The translations under genes and the position numbers were made by a program. A stretch of 52,214 bases of DNA from Acidobacteriota bacterium (GTDB lineage: Bacteria; Acidobacteriota; Thermoanaerobaculia; Multivoradales; J023), in contig JAJCXO010000226.1 in assembly GCA_029263395.1 (NCBI GenBank), positions 1-52,214 of the forward strand, in the 5' to 3' direction. Positions within the stretch are counted from its first letter, which is position 1, and each line of letters starts with the position of its first letter. The notes beneath the pieces were generated by a model, which did no database searches, was not told the DNA's origin, and saw only the letters and a list, made by a program, of their open reading frames with translations. Positions 42,021-51,229 of this stretch are shown here, piece after piece.

Positions 42021-42798
42021 TCTTGACGAGTCCCGCGACGAGTTCTACACCGGCTATTTGCCGACCGCTCCCTCCGGCATCGCTCGTCGAGTTCGTTCGG
42101 CGGTGATCGCACTTCTGGTAATGACGATAGGTGTGGCTTTGGTGCTTGTCTTCGGCCAGCGAGGCTTCTCGGCCGCAGTCTACGAATTCCTGGTTTTCCG
42201 GGACTTCGAAGGGGTAGTGTCGGAAAGCCCATATCCGACGCTGGCTTTGCAACGCCCTGGAGTTGCCACCGACGATGTCTCGCGTGTTTACCTGGTTGGG
42301 GAGGGCAAGTTCGGCGCCGGTTCCGACGTCGAAGGTCTCGATGGACAGCGGGTCAAGTTACAAGGTGCGTTGCTGTATCGGGACGACCAGACGATGGTCG
42401 AGATCAAGTCGGGCACCGTGGCGGCCGTTGGCGCCAAGCCTGGCGAAAAGGCCAATAGCGGTTTCGCGGCCGACGGTGATCTCGGGGTCAAGACTTTTGT
42501 CGGTGAGATCGTCGATAGCAAGTGTTTTCTCGGTATCATGAAGCCCGGAAACTCCAAGCCTCATCGAGCGTGCGCAACTCGTTGCATCGCCGGAGGGGTG
42601 CCGCCAATTTTCCTACTCAGCGATGATAGCGGCCCAGCTGTCTATTTGATGCTGGTGGGAGCTGATGGCGAGAGTGTCAATGATGCAGTGTTGGACATGA
42701 TTGCGGAACCTCTCGAGATCACTGGACGTATCTATCAGGTCGATGACCTTTTTGTCCTCGAAGCGGATCCATCAACCTATCGTCGTGTGTCGAGTTAG
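42013..42798 (+). CDS. Membrane-anchored protein with a Cys/His cluster, last gene of the Rieske/heme-b operon
   Basis: A 261-residue protein. It has one membrane span (about 30-48), then an extracytoplasmic region. Residues 165-197 contain VDSKCFLG, SKPHRACATRC and IAGGVPP: Cys171, His184, Cys187 and Cys191, spaced as a probable metal, FeS or heme site (C-x12-H-x2-C-x3-C). A beta-rich OB-like part flanks it. No family is recognised. Tight linkage to the Rieske/heme-b subunit suggests it receives or delivers electrons. Confidence 0.78.
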   Translation: MADLDESRDEFYTGYLPTAPSGIARRVRSAVIALLVMTIGVALVLVFGQRGFSAAVYEFLVFRDFEGVVSESPYPTLALQRPGVATDDVSRVYLVGEGKFGAGSDVEGLDGQRVKLQGALLYRDDQTMVEIKSGTVAAVGAKPGEKANSGFAADGDLGVKTFVGEIVDSKCFLGIMKPGNSKPHRACATRCIAGGVPPIFLLSDDSGPAVYLMLVGADGESVNDAVLDMIAEPLEITGRIYQVDDLFVLEADPSTYRRVSS

Positions 42799-42963
42799 TA
42801 GCCCAGCGAGTTAGAACCTGCCGAACATTTCCGCGAAGGGCCAGGAATTGCCCGAAGAAATGGTCAAGCCGGGCACTAGGGACTGATCAGCGGGAACCTG
42901 TCGTAGTGAGGCTCTCAGGAATGACCGGTGGGAAGTGACGGTTTGAACTCAGGAGGTCGCTCG

Positions 42964-43770
42964 ATGTCAGAGCCGATGACCAGCGAACCTGTCGTTTATC
43001 CGCCGAGCCCCGAGCTTCTGCCATCCGGAGAAATCCATGAAGGGCGGTATGAGGTGCGATTCGCCCGCAATGCCGCAGAGCTCGACGAGCTGCTGCGGCT
43101 GCGTTTCGAGATCTTCAACATCGAGCTGGGTGAGGGCCTCGAATCCAGCGTCGAGACCGGGCGTGATGAGGACGAATTCGACGCCGTTTGTCATCATTTG
43201 ATCGTCCTCGAGCGTGCCACCCAGCGAATCATCGGCACGTATCGCCTGCAGACGAGTGCAATGGCTGAGCGCCACATCGGCTTCTATTCCGATGCCGAGT
43301 TTGCGCTCGACAAATTTCCACGCAAAGTCCTGGCAGATTCTGTGGAGCTCGGACGAGCTTGCATCGCGCTCGACCATCGCAACACCCAAGTGCTCTTCCT
43401 GCTGTGGAAGGGTCTGGCGCGGTATATGGCGTCCACCAGCCAGCGTTACCTATTCGGATGCTGTTCGCTGACGAGTCAGGATCCCGAGGAGGGATGGGCA
43501 GTGATGCGGCTGCTAGAGGAACGAGGGCAGCTCCATTCTGAAGTCTCAACTGTGCCACGTTCGGAATTCGAGTGTACGCGCTTGGCTGGAGCGGCACCCT
43601 GGCCGCGAAGCGCCGTCAAGATCCCCAAGTTATTTCGCATCTACTTGCGTCATGGTGCCTTGGTTTGTGGTCCGCCTGCGATCGATCGCCGATTCAAGAC
43701 GATCGACTTCCTGGTGATCTTCGACGTTGCCACTATGGATGTTCGTCGGTTCCGGACGTTTTTCGGTTGA
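42964..43770 (+). CDS. OlsB-like GNAT N-acyltransferase (hemolysin family)
   Basis: A 268-residue protein from the ATG at 42964 (AGGAGG upstream). The core YEVRFARNAAELDELLRLRFEIF ... DEFDAVCHHLIVLE ... IIGTYRL ... VELGRACIA is the Acetyltransf_5 fold of OlsB, which makes lyso-ornithine lipid from an amino acid and acyl-ACP, and of related acyltransferases. Its stop overlaps the start of the large fusion gene (TTGA), so the two are translationally coupled. It probably makes an N-acyl amino acid or a related lipid; the amino-acid partner is unknown. Confidence 0.85.
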   Translation: MSEPMTSEPVVYPPSPELLPSGEIHEGRYEVRFARNAAELDELLRLRFEIFNIELGEGLESSVETGRDEDEFDAVCHHLIVLERATQRIIGTYRLQTSAMAERHIGFYSDAEFALDKFPRKVLADSVELGRACIALDHRNTQVLFLLWKGLARYMASTSQRYLFGCCSLTSQDPEEGWAVMRLLEERGQLHSEVSTVPRSEFECTRLAGAAPWPRSAVKIPKLFRIYLRHGALVCGPPAIDRRFKTIDFLVIFDVATMDVRRFRTFFG

Positions 43771-46343
43771 ACCGTCGGTGGCGACGCCGGCTGGCGTTGT
43801 ACCTGTTGGTGTTGCTGGCCTCGCATGTCTACCGCTGGGTTGGGGCGAGAGAAGCTGATTATTCCGTTGATACGGCGAGGGTCGGTCTTGCGATCGACAC
43901 CGCAGCAGTAGGTGCCTCTGAGCAGTCGGTGCGATTCGCTTACCGTGAATGGGGAGGCGGTGCCGATCGACCCGTCGTGTTGTTGATTCACGGTAGCCCA
44001 GGGGAAGCGGACAACTTTGATCGGCTGGGGCAGGTGCTGGCGGAGGACTACCGCGTCATCGCGCCGGACTTGCCAGGTTTTGGTGACTCGACGCGACGGG
44101 TGCCGGACTATTCGATCCTTGCCCATGCACGTTACTGCTTGGACCTCCTGCGTCAACTCGAGATTGATCGGGCGCATGTGGTGGGGTTCAGCATGGGTGG
44201 TGGCGTCATGCTGCACATGGCTGATTTAGAGCCTCACCGGGTGCAGTCGGCGGTTCTATTGTCGGCGATCGGAGTGCAGGAGCTCGAGCTCCTCGGTCAG
44301 TACCACCTCAATCATGCAGTCCACGGATTGCAGCTCGGCGGTCTCTGGCTGTTGCTGGAAGCCACGCCTCATTTTGGTCTCTTGGATGGTTCGCTGCTCG
44401 ACTTGCCGTACGCTCGGAACTTTTACGATAGCGACCAGCGTCCGTTGCGGGGCCTATTGGAGCGTTTCGATCTGCCTTTGTTGATTGTGCACGGCAGGGG
44501 TGACGTGCTGGTGCCCTACGCTGCGGCGATCGAACATCATCGCCTCGTGCCTCAGAGCAAGTTGGTGACGATCGATGCTAGTCACTTCATGGTCTTCGCA
44601 AGTCCGCAGCAGCTGGTTGGCCCCCTTATCGAGTTCTTCGGACAGGTAGAGGCTGGCGACGCCTTGCGTCGCTCGGGCGCCACTGCTGAGCGGATCGCGG
44701 CAGCTGAAGATCCAGAGGGTTTCAAACCCGCCCAGACCAGTGGGTTGGCGCTGGTGATTGCGTTGGTGTTGATCGCGCTCGCGACGTTGGTGAGCGAGGA
44801 CCTCACCTGTATCGCCGCCGGTTTGTTGGTAGCTCAGGGGAGTCTCGGTTTTGTCGAAGCGGCGGCGGCGTGTTTTGTCGGTATCTTTCTTGGTGACCTG
44901 ATGCTTTATGGCCTCGGACGCCTCGGTCGTCCATGGCTCGGCAAGGTACCTCTGAAGTGGTTCGTGTCGCCGACGGACGTTGCCCGCAGTACCCGTTGGT
45001 TCGAACGGCGTGGCTCGCTGGTGATTTTTCTCAGTCGTTTCTTGCCAGGGACTCGGTTGCCGACCTATGTGTCGGCTGGCTTGTTGCGCACCAATTTCTG
45101 GTGGTTTGCCCTCAATTTATTGATTCCGGTTGCCGTGTGGACGCCCCTCTTGGTGGCTTTGGCCGAGGTTGTGGGTACTCGTTTCTTCGAGTCGTTCGAG
45201 GCTTTCCAGCGGTATGCCTTACCTGGTTTTGTCGCCTTGATGCTGTCGGTGTGGACGCTGGTTTCCCTCGGACGCTCGTTGGTGACCCACCGCGGTCGGC
45301 GACTGTTGGTGGGATGGTGGAAGCGGAAGCGGCATTGGGAATTCTGGCCACGGTGGGCGTTTTACCCACCGGTTGTGCTCTATGTGTTGTGGCTTGGTCT
45401 CCGTTACCGGAGCTTGACAGTGTTCACGGCAGCGAACCCCGGGCTACCCGCCGCCGGTGGTTTCCACGGCGAGTCGAAAGCGGAGATTCTCGACTGCCTG
45501 GACCCGCGTTGGGTCGCACGATTCAGGCGGATTCCAACGTCGGCCGACCTGGCGTCGAAGTGTGCCGCGGTGTTCGACTTCATGCGCGGTTTAGGGCTCC
45601 ACTATCCGATCGTTTTGAAACCAGATCAGGGTCTGCGGGGTATCGGTGTTGCGGTGGTCCAGAATGCTGCCGAGGTCGAGACCTACTTGCGCGAGACGGA
45701 CAGCGGTGGCGAGCTGCTAGTGCAAGAGTACATCGGTGGTCCCGAGCTCGGCATCTTTTATCTCCGCAAGCCTGGTGAGACAACAGGGCGCATCTTTTCG
45801 ATCACCGAGAAGGTGCGACCCAAGGTGGTTGGCGATGGCCACACGACGCTCGAAAATCTCATCTTGGCTGATCCGCGGGCGGTGTCTCTAGCGCCGGTCT
45901 ATTTTCGGATTCTTGCGGCTGAGTTGGATCGGGTGCCGGCATCCGGAGAGAAGGTTCAGCTGGTGGAGGTTGGCTCCCACAGCGGCGGGGTTGTGTGCCT
46001 CGATGGTGCGGCCTACGAGACTGAGGCCTTGGCTGACGCGATCGAGCGCCTGAGCCGGAGCTACGACGGTTTCTACTTTGGACGGTTCGATCTGCGAGCG
46101 CCAACCCACGACAATTTCCGCGCCGGTCGCGGCTTCAGGGTCCTGGAGCTCAACGGTGTCACGTCCGAAGCAACCCACATCTACGATCGTCAGTACGGCT
46201 TGTGGCAGGCTTATGGCGTGCTGTTCAAACAGTGGCGCTTGGCATTCGAGATCGGGGCCCTCAACCGTGCCCGTGGAGTCCGCTCGGCGTCGATCGTCGA
46301 ACTGCTGCGACTATTGCGCGAGGGGCGTGACCAAGCGACCTGA
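43767..46343 (+). CDS. Three-domain fusion: alpha/beta-hydrolase, VTT/DedA membrane domain, ATP-grasp ligase
   Basis: 858 residues from a TTG that overlaps the OlsB-like stop. An N-terminal membrane anchor (8-25) leads into an alpha/beta-hydrolase (about 50-295) with HGSPG, Ser142 in GFSMGG, Asp246 in GRGDVL and His273. Residues about 325-510 are a VTT/DedA lipid-scramblase-type domain with LSRFLPGTRLP, a DedA hallmark. Residues about 555-840 are an ATP-grasp domain (NPGLPAAGGFHGESK, IVLKPDQGLRGIGV, LVQEYIGGPELG, FDLRAP ... LELNG) related to D-Ala-D-Ala ligase-like enzymes. Together with the acyltransferase this suggests synthesis and membrane movement of an amino-acid-linked lipid. The overall reaction is inference. 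Confidence 0.9.
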   Translation: MNRRWRRRLALYLLVLLASHVYRWVGAREADYSVDTARVGLAIDTAAVGASEQSVRFAYREWGGGADRPVVLLIHGSPGEADNFDRLGQVLAEDYRVIAPDLPGFGDSTRRVPDYSILAHARYCLDLLRQLEIDRAHVVGFSMGGGVMLHMADLEPHRVQSAVLLSAIGVQELELLGQYHLNHAVHGLQLGGLWLLLEATPHFGLLDGSLLDLPYARNFYDSDQRPLRGLLERFDLPLLIVHGRGDVLVPYAAAIEHHRLVPQSKLVTIDASHFMVFASPQQLVGPLIEFFGQVEAGDALRRSGATAERIAAAEDPEGFKPAQTSGLALVIALVLIALATLVSEDLTCIAAGLLVAQGSLGFVEAAAACFVGIFLGDLMLYGLGRLGRPWLGKVPLKWFVSPTDVARSTRWFERRGSLVIFLSRFLPGTRLPTYVSAGLLRTNFWWFALNLLIPVAVWTPLLVALAEVVGTRFFESFEAFQRYALPGFVALMLSVWTLVSLGRSLVTHRGRRLLVGWWKRKRHWEFWPRWAFYPPVVLYVLWLGLRYRSLTVFTAANPGLPAAGGFHGESKAEILDCLDPRWVARFRRIPTSADLASKCAAVFDFMRGLGLHYPIVLKPDQGLRGIGVAVVQNAAEVETYLRETDSGGELLVQEYIGGPELGIFYLRKPGETTGRIFSITEKVRPKVVGDGHTTLENLILADPRAVSLAPVYFRILAAELDRVPASGEKVQLVEVGSHSGGVVCLDGAAYETEALADAIERLSRSYDGFYFGRFDLRAPTHDNFRAGRGFRVLELNGVTSEATHIYDRQYGLWQAYGVLFKQWRLAFEIGALNRARGVRSASIVELLRLLREGRDQAT

Positions 46344-46491
46344 GCCTGTGGCGGCGCAACCTTTTGGCCGAGGGGGGTAGACGGTGCGGTGATCGTCCCG
46401 TGTTATCATCGAGCGTTACCGCACGTCCGGTTTCTCCACCCGACGATCACTCCTTCGGCGCCCGCCGATTTCCGACCCCCCTTGAGCCGCT

Positions 46492-48081
46492 ATGTCCCAA
46501 TTGCAAGAGCACGTGTCTCGACGGCGAACGTTCGCCATCATTTCCCATCCCGACGCCGGTAAGACGACACTGACCGAAAAGTTGTTGTTGTTCGGTGGCG
46601 CGATCCAGCTTGCAGGTGAGGTAAAGGCCCGTGGTGAGCGGCGTCGAGCGCGTTCGGATTGGATGAAGGTGGAGCAAGAGCGGGGCATCTCGGTGAGTGC
46701 GTCGGTGATGACCTTCGACTACGCCGGCTGCACGTTCAATTTGCTCGACACCCCGGGTCACGAAGACTTCAGCGAGGATACGTACCGTACGTTGACTGCC
46801 GTCGACTCGGCGGTGATGGTGCTCGACGCTGCCAAGGGTATCGAGGGGCAGACTCGCAAGCTGTTCGAAGTTTGCCGAATGCGCGACGTGCCGATTATCA
46901 CCTTCGTCAACAAGCTCGATCGTGAGGGGCGTGACCCCTTTGATCTGTTGGATGAGATCGAGCAGACGCTGCAGCTCGATGTGACGCCAGCGAGTTGGCC
47001 GATCGGTATGGGCCAGGCCTTCCAGGGCTGCTACGACCTGTTCAATGACCGCCTGGTGCTACTCGAGAAGGGTAATCGCAACCGCGTGTCGGAAGGGGTG
47101 GTCTGTGAAGGGCTGGAAGATCCCCGCCTCGACGAACATCTAGCGCCTGAGCGGCTGTCTGAGTTGCGTGAGCAAGTAGAGATGGCGCGAGGGCTGTGTC
47201 CGGAGTTCGATGCCACCGCTTATCTCGAGGGTAATATGACGCCGGTGCTCTTCGGCAGTGCCATCAACAACTTTGGTGTGCAAGGGCTACTCGAGGCTAT
47301 CGCCGAGCTGGCGCCATCACCGCGACCGCGACCGGCGGAAAGCCGTATGGTTGATCCGTTGGAAGAGGCGGTGAGCGGTTTCGTGTTCAAGATCCAAGCC
47401 AATATGGATCCCCGACATCGTGATCGCCTAGCGTTTATCCGACTGTGCTCTGGCCGCTTCGAACGCGGTATGAAGATGCTCCATCCACGAACCTCCAAGA
47501 CCCTCAATCTGCATAATCCGGTGTTGTTCATGGCACGCCAGCGGGAGCGAGCCGAGGAAGCGTGGGCGGGGGATATCATCGGTATCCCCAACCATGGCAG
47601 TCTACGAATTGGCGATGCGTTGACTCAGGGTGAAAAGCTTCGTTTCACCGGCATCCCGAGTTTTGCTCCAGAGTTGTTGCGCCAGGTCCGTCCAGACGAT
47701 CCGATGCGTGCCAAGCACCTCGGCCGAGCTTTGGTGCAGCTCGCCGAAGAGGGGGTTGGACAAGTCCTCAAAACCGAGATCGGCTCCAATTGGATTGTAG
47801 GTGTTGCCGGCGCTTTGCAATTCGAGATCCTCGCCGACCGTATTCGGACCGAGTACAACGTCCCGGTGCGGTTTCAGTCCACCAGTTTCCATACCGCACG
47901 CTGGGTCGAGTCTGACGACCCTCTGCTGCTCAAGAAGTTGACTGGCTCGTTGTCGACTTACATGGCGGAAGATCATGGTGGTGCTCCGGTATTCCTGGCG
48001 AGAAGTGCCTGGCACTTGACTTGTACCGAGGAAGATTGGCCGGACGTTCGTTTCCTCAAAACCCGCGAGCAGGTCCACTAA
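46492..48081 (+). CDS. prfC: Peptide chain release factor 3
   Basis: A 529-residue translational GTPase. G1 is SHPDAGKTTLTEKLL, G3 DTPGHEDFSEDT and G4 NKLDREGRD, followed by the RF3-specific domains II and III (YNVPVRFQSTSF, ARW). The length matches E. coli PrfC. RF3 removes RF1 and RF2 from the ribosome after peptide release. The FAN1-like gene follows after 39 bp on the same strand. Confidence 0.97.
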   Translation: MSQLQEHVSRRRTFAIISHPDAGKTTLTEKLLLFGGAIQLAGEVKARGERRRARSDWMKVEQERGISVSASVMTFDYAGCTFNLLDTPGHEDFSEDTYRTLTAVDSAVMVLDAAKGIEGQTRKLFEVCRMRDVPIITFVNKLDREGRDPFDLLDEIEQTLQLDVTPASWPIGMGQAFQGCYDLFNDRLVLLEKGNRNRVSEGVVCEGLEDPRLDEHLAPERLSELREQVEMARGLCPEFDATAYLEGNMTPVLFGSAINNFGVQGLLEAIAELAPSPRPRPAESRMVDPLEEAVSGFVFKIQANMDPRHRDRLAFIRLCSGRFERGMKMLHPRTSKTLNLHNPVLFMARQRERAEEAWAGDIIGIPNHGSLRIGDALTQGEKLRFTGIPSFAPELLRQVRPDDPMRAKHLGRALVQLAEEGVGQVLKTEIGSNWIVGVAGALQFEILADRIRTEYNVPVRFQSTSFHTARWVESDDPLLLKKLTGSLSTYMAEDHGGAPVFLARSAWHLTCTEEDWPDVRFLKTREQVH

Positions 48082-48120
48082 TAGACTGCTGAGAAGCGGT
48101 TCAGAGGAGTCCCGGCGAAC

Positions 48121-49791
48121 GTGCCCGAGTCGTCAGCAACTCCCCAGCGACCCTTGCCGGTCGGCTACTACCTGGATAACTTCGAGACGGTCCTGGGGAC
48201 CGTCCGCGAACGGTATGAAGATTTACTCGCGCCAGCCGAGCGCGAGTTCTTGGTGGCGTTCGAAGCCCTGTCGATAGACGCCAGAAGACTCTATGTGCGA
48301 CTGTTGTCGCGCAAAGGGCCCATCTTTCGTCGTGATCGTCTGCAATATCAGGAGATTGCGGAGAATCTTGCCTGCGATGAGCTGGAGGCCGCTGCCCTCG
48401 CCGATCGTGCTGCGGACGTAGAGCTCAGATCTATTCTCCCGCTCCTGTTGCGCGCTGAGTTGGGTGCGATGGTTGCCGAGTTGAATCCAGATGGCGTGTC
48501 GTCTCAGATGCGCAAAGCGGACCTCATCGGCTTTCTGCTCGAGTCGGTTGATCCGGAGCATTTACGCCGTGCGGTCGAAGATCGCGTCGATCTGCTGCGC
48601 TTGCGGTGTTTGGAGCCGGTTCTGGTGTTTCGTCTGCTGTTCTTCGGCAATTTGTCCCAAGATTGGACAGAGTTTGTGCTTCGCGACATCGGTTTGGTGC
48701 GTTACGAGAACTACGAGCTGCGTCGCGACTTGCGGCGCTTCCCAACTCGTCAGGCCGTAGATGACTATTTGTTGTTGAAACAGAGCCGGGGGCTGGTTTA
48801 CGAGTATCTGTCGGCTGAGGAGCTAGAGCCAGCTGTCGAGTTGGCAGACTGGGTTTTGGAGCGTTTGGATCAATGGCATGGAGTTGCCCGTCGATCGGCG
48901 GATCGCATCTTCGGCGAGGTCGGCCGGGCGCTCGAGCGCCAGGGTGAGTTTCATACCGCTTTGAGGTTCTACGAGTCGGCGGTCGAGGTACCGGCGCGTG
49001 AGCGTCGAACGCGAGTGTTGGCGAAGTTGGGTCGGATCGCCGAGGCGATTGAGCTGTGCGAGGTCATCGGTGGTGATCCGCGGGACGAGAGTGAGATCGT
49101 CTTCGCTCGACGGTTCAGCCATCGTTTGCGCCGCATGCGTGGTGAGCCGGTGCGTCCGGCGCGTCGACGGCAGCGGCCAGAGTCTCGGCGGCGTCTTGCC
49201 AAGCGAGACGGCACCGTGGTTGAGCAGTTGGCCTTGGAGAGCCTGGCGTGCGAGGGGAAGCAGGGTTTTTTTGCCGAGAACTGGTTGTGGAAAAGCCTCT
49301 TCGGCTTGGCGTTCTGGGACACAATCTTCGCGTCGGTGGCAGGTGCATTCCAACATCCATTTCAGTTCGGGCCGCTCGACCTCTCCTCGCCATCGTTCAG
49401 GACGGTGCGGTCCCAAGCAGTGGCTGAACGGTTGGAGTCTCTGCGGGGTGATCCGTGCCCCGGCCCCGATCTGATGAGAACTTACGAAGCCAAGCGCGGT
49501 GTCGCCAATCGATTGGTCAGCTGGCAGGACGAGTTGCGGCCGCATCTCGAGTTGTCGTTGGCTCGGATGGCGGGGCACCATCTGGCCTGGGTCTTTGACC
49601 GATTGAGCCGTGATCTCCGACGTTACCGACGTGGCTTCCCAGATCTTTTCCTCGCACGCGATGGCGAACCGAGTTTTGAGTTCATCGAGGTCAAAGCGCC
49701 GGGGGATCAGCTGCGCCCAGAGCAGATTGCCTGGATTGACTACTTGAACGAGGGCGGGATCCCAGCCTCGATTCTTCACATCGATTGGTAG
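48121..49791 (+). CDS. FAN1-like VRR-NUC structure-specific nuclease
   Basis: A 556-residue protein from a GTG at 48121. The C-terminal VRR-NUC site is clear: RGFPDLFLARDGEPSFEFIEVKAPGDQLRPEQ (P-D ... E-V-K ... Q), the PD-(D/E)xK type of FAN1. Upstream lie a SAP-like/helical DNA-binding segment and TPR-like helices, as in bacterial FAN1 homologs that process interstrand cross-links and flaps. It follows prfC closely and is probably co-transcribed, though functionally unrelated. Confidence 0.9.
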   Translation: MPESSATPQRPLPVGYYLDNFETVLGTVRERYEDLLAPAEREFLVAFEALSIDARRLYVRLLSRKGPIFRRDRLQYQEIAENLACDELEAAALADRAADVELRSILPLLLRAELGAMVAELNPDGVSSQMRKADLIGFLLESVDPEHLRRAVEDRVDLLRLRCLEPVLVFRLLFFGNLSQDWTEFVLRDIGLVRYENYELRRDLRRFPTRQAVDDYLLLKQSRGLVYEYLSAEELEPAVELADWVLERLDQWHGVARRSADRIFGEVGRALERQGEFHTALRFYESAVEVPARERRTRVLAKLGRIAEAIELCEVIGGDPRDESEIVFARRFSHRLRRMRGEPVRPARRRQRPESRRRLAKRDGTVVEQLALESLACEGKQGFFAENWLWKSLFGLAFWDTIFASVAGAFQHPFQFGPLDLSSPSFRTVRSQAVAERLESLRGDPCPGPDLMRTYEAKRGVANRLVSWQDELRPHLELSLARMAGHHLAWVFDRLSRDLRRYRRGFPDLFLARDGEPSFEFIEVKAPGDQLRPEQIAWIDYLNEGGIPASILHIDW

Positions 49792-49815
49792 ATAATCGGC
49801 TAGGTCAGCTCTCGG

Positions 49816-50253
49816 TCAGACCTGCTCGGCATCCGCTGGAGAGGCTTGCAAGCTTTTGTATTTCTTGAGGGTGACTTTGCCGGCTGGCAGTCCCCGCGGT
49901 TTGCTGACTTCACAACATTGAGTCAGATGAACCGCAACTCTTCCGCCTCGTTTGGCCTTCGAGTGGCGCGCTGCCAAGGCCGCAGCAAAACGGGCTGTGT
50001 CCCGGGGAAGACGGTCGAGATGATCGGGGTTGAGAACCAAGACGTGCGAACCGGGGTGCCCAGCAACGTGGAGCCAGAAGTCTCTTGGTTTACCGACTTT
50101 GAACGTCAGAATGTCGTTGTCAGCGGCAGTTCGACCGACCAGCACCGTCATGCCATCAGGCGAAGCGAATCGCCGAGCTACTGCCTGGCCGCGCCAGATC
50201 CCGACCTCGAGCTCAGCGGGATCAGGAGGCCCCGGTTGTTGACCCCGGCTCAC
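49816..50253 (-). CDS. Stand-alone NFACT-R (RqcH RNA-binding) domain protein
   Basis: A 145-residue protein. VLVGRTAADNDILTF, DFWLHVAGHPGSHVLV and GRVAVHLTQCCEVSKPRGLPAGKVTLKKYKSL match the C-terminal NFACT-R/DUF814 domain that contacts tRNA and peptidyl-tRNA in RqcH/Tae2. The NFACT-N, HhH and coiled-coil domains are missing, and no such gene is adjacent. It is a family-known solo form whose role is not settled; a tRNA-linked quality-control task is likely. Confidence 0.88.
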   Translation of the reverse strand: MSRGQQPGPPDPAELEVGIWRGQAVARRFASPDGMTVLVGRTAADNDILTFKVGKPRDFWLHVAGHPGSHVLVLNPDHLDRLPRDTARFAAALAARHSKAKRGGRVAVHLTQCCEVSKPRGLPAGKVTLKKYKSLQASPADAEQV

Positions 50254-50285
50254 CGTTGACTCCGGCTCACAATTGATCGGCCTCT

Positions 50286-51224
50286 TCAGGCGCTACGGTG
50301 CCGTTGCTCGAACCAAGCGGCAGTGCGTCGAAATCCCTTGGAGAGCTGCATTGGGGGTTCGACCGCGAGCTTCTTGAGCAATTGCGTTGGATCGATCGAC
50401 GAGCGACTTTGCTCGCCTGGTTTGGCGGGCCCGAACTCGGGTGGAAGGTCTACATCGAGGGCTTTCTGGAGTTCGTCGTAGAGTGCGACAACCGACGTCT
50501 CGATCCCGGTGCCTACGTTGTAGATCCGAAACCCTTCCTGCCCGACGGCTGCTAAATTGGCTCGCACGACATCGGATACGTGGACATAGTCACGGGTCTG
50601 AAGCCCATCTCCGTTGATCGTCGGGGCGGTGCCAGCGAGTAGTCGATTCAAGAAGATCGCGACCACACCTGCTTCGCCATGGGGGTTCTGGCGTTCGCCG
50701 TAGACGTTGGCGTAACGCAGGCAGCAGGCATCGAGGCCATAGTTGGTGTGGTAATAGAACAAGTAGCGTTCGACCGCGAGCTTGCTGACGCCATAGGGTG
50801 AGACCGGTTGTTGCGGGTGCTGCTCGTCGGCTGGGTAGCGGTCTTGCTCGCCATAAATCGCTCCGCCGGTGGACGCGAAGAGTACTTGACGGACGCCACC
50901 ACGTCGTGCGGCCTCGAACAGATTGAGGCTACCGACGACATTGACGTCGGCGTCGAACATTGGATCGGCGACCGAGCGCCGCACGTCCATCTGGGCCGCA
51001 TGATGAACCAACACGTCGATTCTAGCACTTTCGATGAGCTTCGCAGCTTCGCTGCTACGGATGTCGAGTTGATGGAACTCGGCATCGGTAGGCAGGTTCT
51101 CCTGGCGCCCCCCCGACATATCGTCGATCACGAGCACGCGATGGCCCTCGGCGAGGAAGGCGTCTGCCAAATGGGAGCCAATGAAACCGGCGCCGCCGGT
51201 GATGCACACAGTCTTGATCGTCAC
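50286..51224 (-). CDS. NAD-dependent sugar-nucleotide epimerase (GalE-like)
   Basis: A 312-residue SDR enzyme. GGAGFIGSHL is the NAD-binding glycine loop, STGGAIYGE and SPYGVSKLAVE hold the Ser and YxxxK catalytic residues, and RYANVYGERQNP is typical of UDP-glucose/UDP-GlcNAc 4-epimerases. It makes precursors for surface polysaccharide. Its leader contains an 18-bp repeat array on the minus strand. Confidence 0.9.
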   Translation of the reverse strand: MTIKTVCITGGAGFIGSHLADAFLAEGHRVLVIDDMSGGRQENLPTDAEFHQLDIRSSEAAKLIESARIDVLVHHAAQMDVRRSVADPMFDADVNVVGSLNLFEAARRGGVRQVLFASTGGAIYGEQDRYPADEQHPQQPVSPYGVSKLAVERYLFYYHTNYGLDACCLRYANVYGERQNPHGEAGVVAIFLNRLLAGTAPTINGDGLQTRDYVHVSDVVRANLAAVGQEGFRIYNVGTGIETSVVALYDELQKALDVDLPPEFGPAKPGEQSRSSIDPTQLLKKLAVEPPMQLSKGFRRTAAWFEQRHRSA

Positions 51225-51229
51225 AGTAG

